Assembly: GCF_014635285.1 (NCBI RefSeq)
Contig: NZ_BMCR01000004.1
Span: 248,001 to 312,000, forward strand
Length of the DNA: 64,000 bases
Direction: 5' to 3'
Source: Stappia taiwanensis
Lineage (GTDB): Bacteria > Pseudomonadota > Alphaproteobacteria > Rhizobiales > Stappiaceae
The notes below the pieces were generated by a model that searched no databases, was not told where the DNA came from, and was given only the letters and a program-made list of their open reading frames with translations. Shown here piece by piece: positions 63,747-64,000 of this stretch. The translations under genes and the position numbers were made by a program. Positions within the stretch are counted from its first letter, which is position 1. Every line of letters begins with the position of its first letter.

Positions 63747-64000
63747 ATGAGCGATCACACGACCTACGCCGCGCGTGACACGGCGGCACGTTCTCTCACC
63801 GAGGCAATCACCGGCTTCATGGCACCCGATAAATTCGACGAAGCCCTGGCCAGAAGCGTCTGGAAGGAACTGATGCCGGTCATGCCGGACATTCTCGACA
63901 GCTTCTACCAGGCGATCGACCGGACCCCGGAGCTGACCGACAAGCTGGGCGGATCGCAGGAAAAGGTTACGCGCCTCAAATCCGCGCAGATGGCGCATTG
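63747..64000 (+). CDS. Globin-coupled sensor protein, N-terminal part (3' truncated)
   Basis: 84 codons are present before the window ends. MSDHTTYAARDTAARSLTEA begins a soluble protein. Residues ~38-84 (VWKELMPVMPDILDSFYQAI, then LKSAQMAHW) match the first half of the sensor globin in the chemotaxis receptor at 41009-42379 (compare LQSAQKSHW). The haem ligand and output domain lie outside the window, so it may be a chemotaxis receptor or a diguanylate cyclase. ATG 63747 has a GGGGA sequence upstream. Confidence 0.75.
   Translation, partial: MSDHTTYAARDTAARSLTEAITGFMAPDKFDEALARSVWKELMPVMPDILDSFYQAIDRTPELTDKLGGSQEKVTRLKSAQMAH

Noticed and set aside
1-64000. CRISPR arrays, rRNA genes, replication origin, prophage
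   Set aside because: No regularly spaced direct repeats, rRNA segments, DnaA-box clusters or phage structural genes were seen.

Overview
The window reads as one 64 kb piece of an alphaproteobacterial chromosome of high GC content, most likely Hyphomicrobiales and perhaps the Stappiaceae/Roseibium neighbourhood (inference). Supporting signs are ornithine decarboxylase followed by homospermidine synthase, a Tat-exported TIGR03808-type beta-helix protein, a fused FdsGB plus FdsA formate dehydrogenase, a Rhizobium etli type L-asparaginase, a short CbiM under a B12 riboswitch, and many PilZ and globin-coupled sensor proteins. Most of the window is dense and ordinary. Positions 28.3-35.0 kb, 44.1-48.0 kb and 61.1-61.4 kb look accessory.

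Layout. 1-7 kb: end of a surface beta-helix protein, an M20 peptidase, LOG, a haloacid dehalogenase, a class IV aminotransferase and an MFS transporter. 7-13 kb: a LuxR-type regulator, a DUF1131-like lipoprotein, a Tat-exported beta-helix protein, then an aminotransferase/asparaginase operon. 13-16.4 kb: the polyamine operon odc-hss behind a long structured leader that may be a speF-type element and contains a short basic upstream ORF. 16.4-20.4 kb: a periplasmic EF-hand protein divergent from an OmpR/histidine kinase pair, then a PilZ protein. 20.4-27.9 kb: malate synthase G, an EamA transporter, a CPA1 antiporter with a cNMP-binding tail and an orphan NtrC-family regulator.

28.3-34.1 kb is the most unusual stretch. 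A haem peroxidase of the animal type overlaps a 141-residue protein that carries a possible nitrile-hydratase-like leader (NHLP) signature. Converging on them is a YcaO-family gene followed by a BTAD/TPR regulator. This looks like an undescribed RiPP-like or YcaO-dependent modification locus. It is followed by 1.2 kb without a clear gene but with two strong intrinsic terminators that have no gene in front of them, so small RNAs are likely there.

35.3-43.5 kb: a LysR regulator, NAD-linked formate dehydrogenase, a globin-coupled chemotaxis receptor and a LysE exporter. 43.7-47.6 kb: tRNA-Gln and tRNA-Pro, then a low-GC two-gene unit (2-TM membrane protein plus cupin-like protein), an Lrp regulator and a divergent 64-residue protein.

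48-60 kb is a galactoside utilisation regulon. On the minus strand lie iclR, an ABC ATPase, a binding protein, two permeases, GH42 beta-galactosidase and an aldehyde dehydrogenase. On the plus strand lie sugar dehydrogenase (SDR), KDGal kinase, KDPGal aldolase and an SMP-30 lactonase, all overlapping. Together they fit uptake, hydrolysis and De Ley-Doudoroff oxidation of galactose, except that the galactonate dehydratase is absent. A shared 17-bp sequence before both arms is a good IclR operator candidate.

60-64 kb: a cobalamin riboswitch with its own terminator before cbiM, a palindromic repeat element that also occurs (diverged, truncated) at 47.7 kb, a small secreted protein with a tandem-repeat tail, a HerA-like ATPase and the start of a second globin-coupled sensor.
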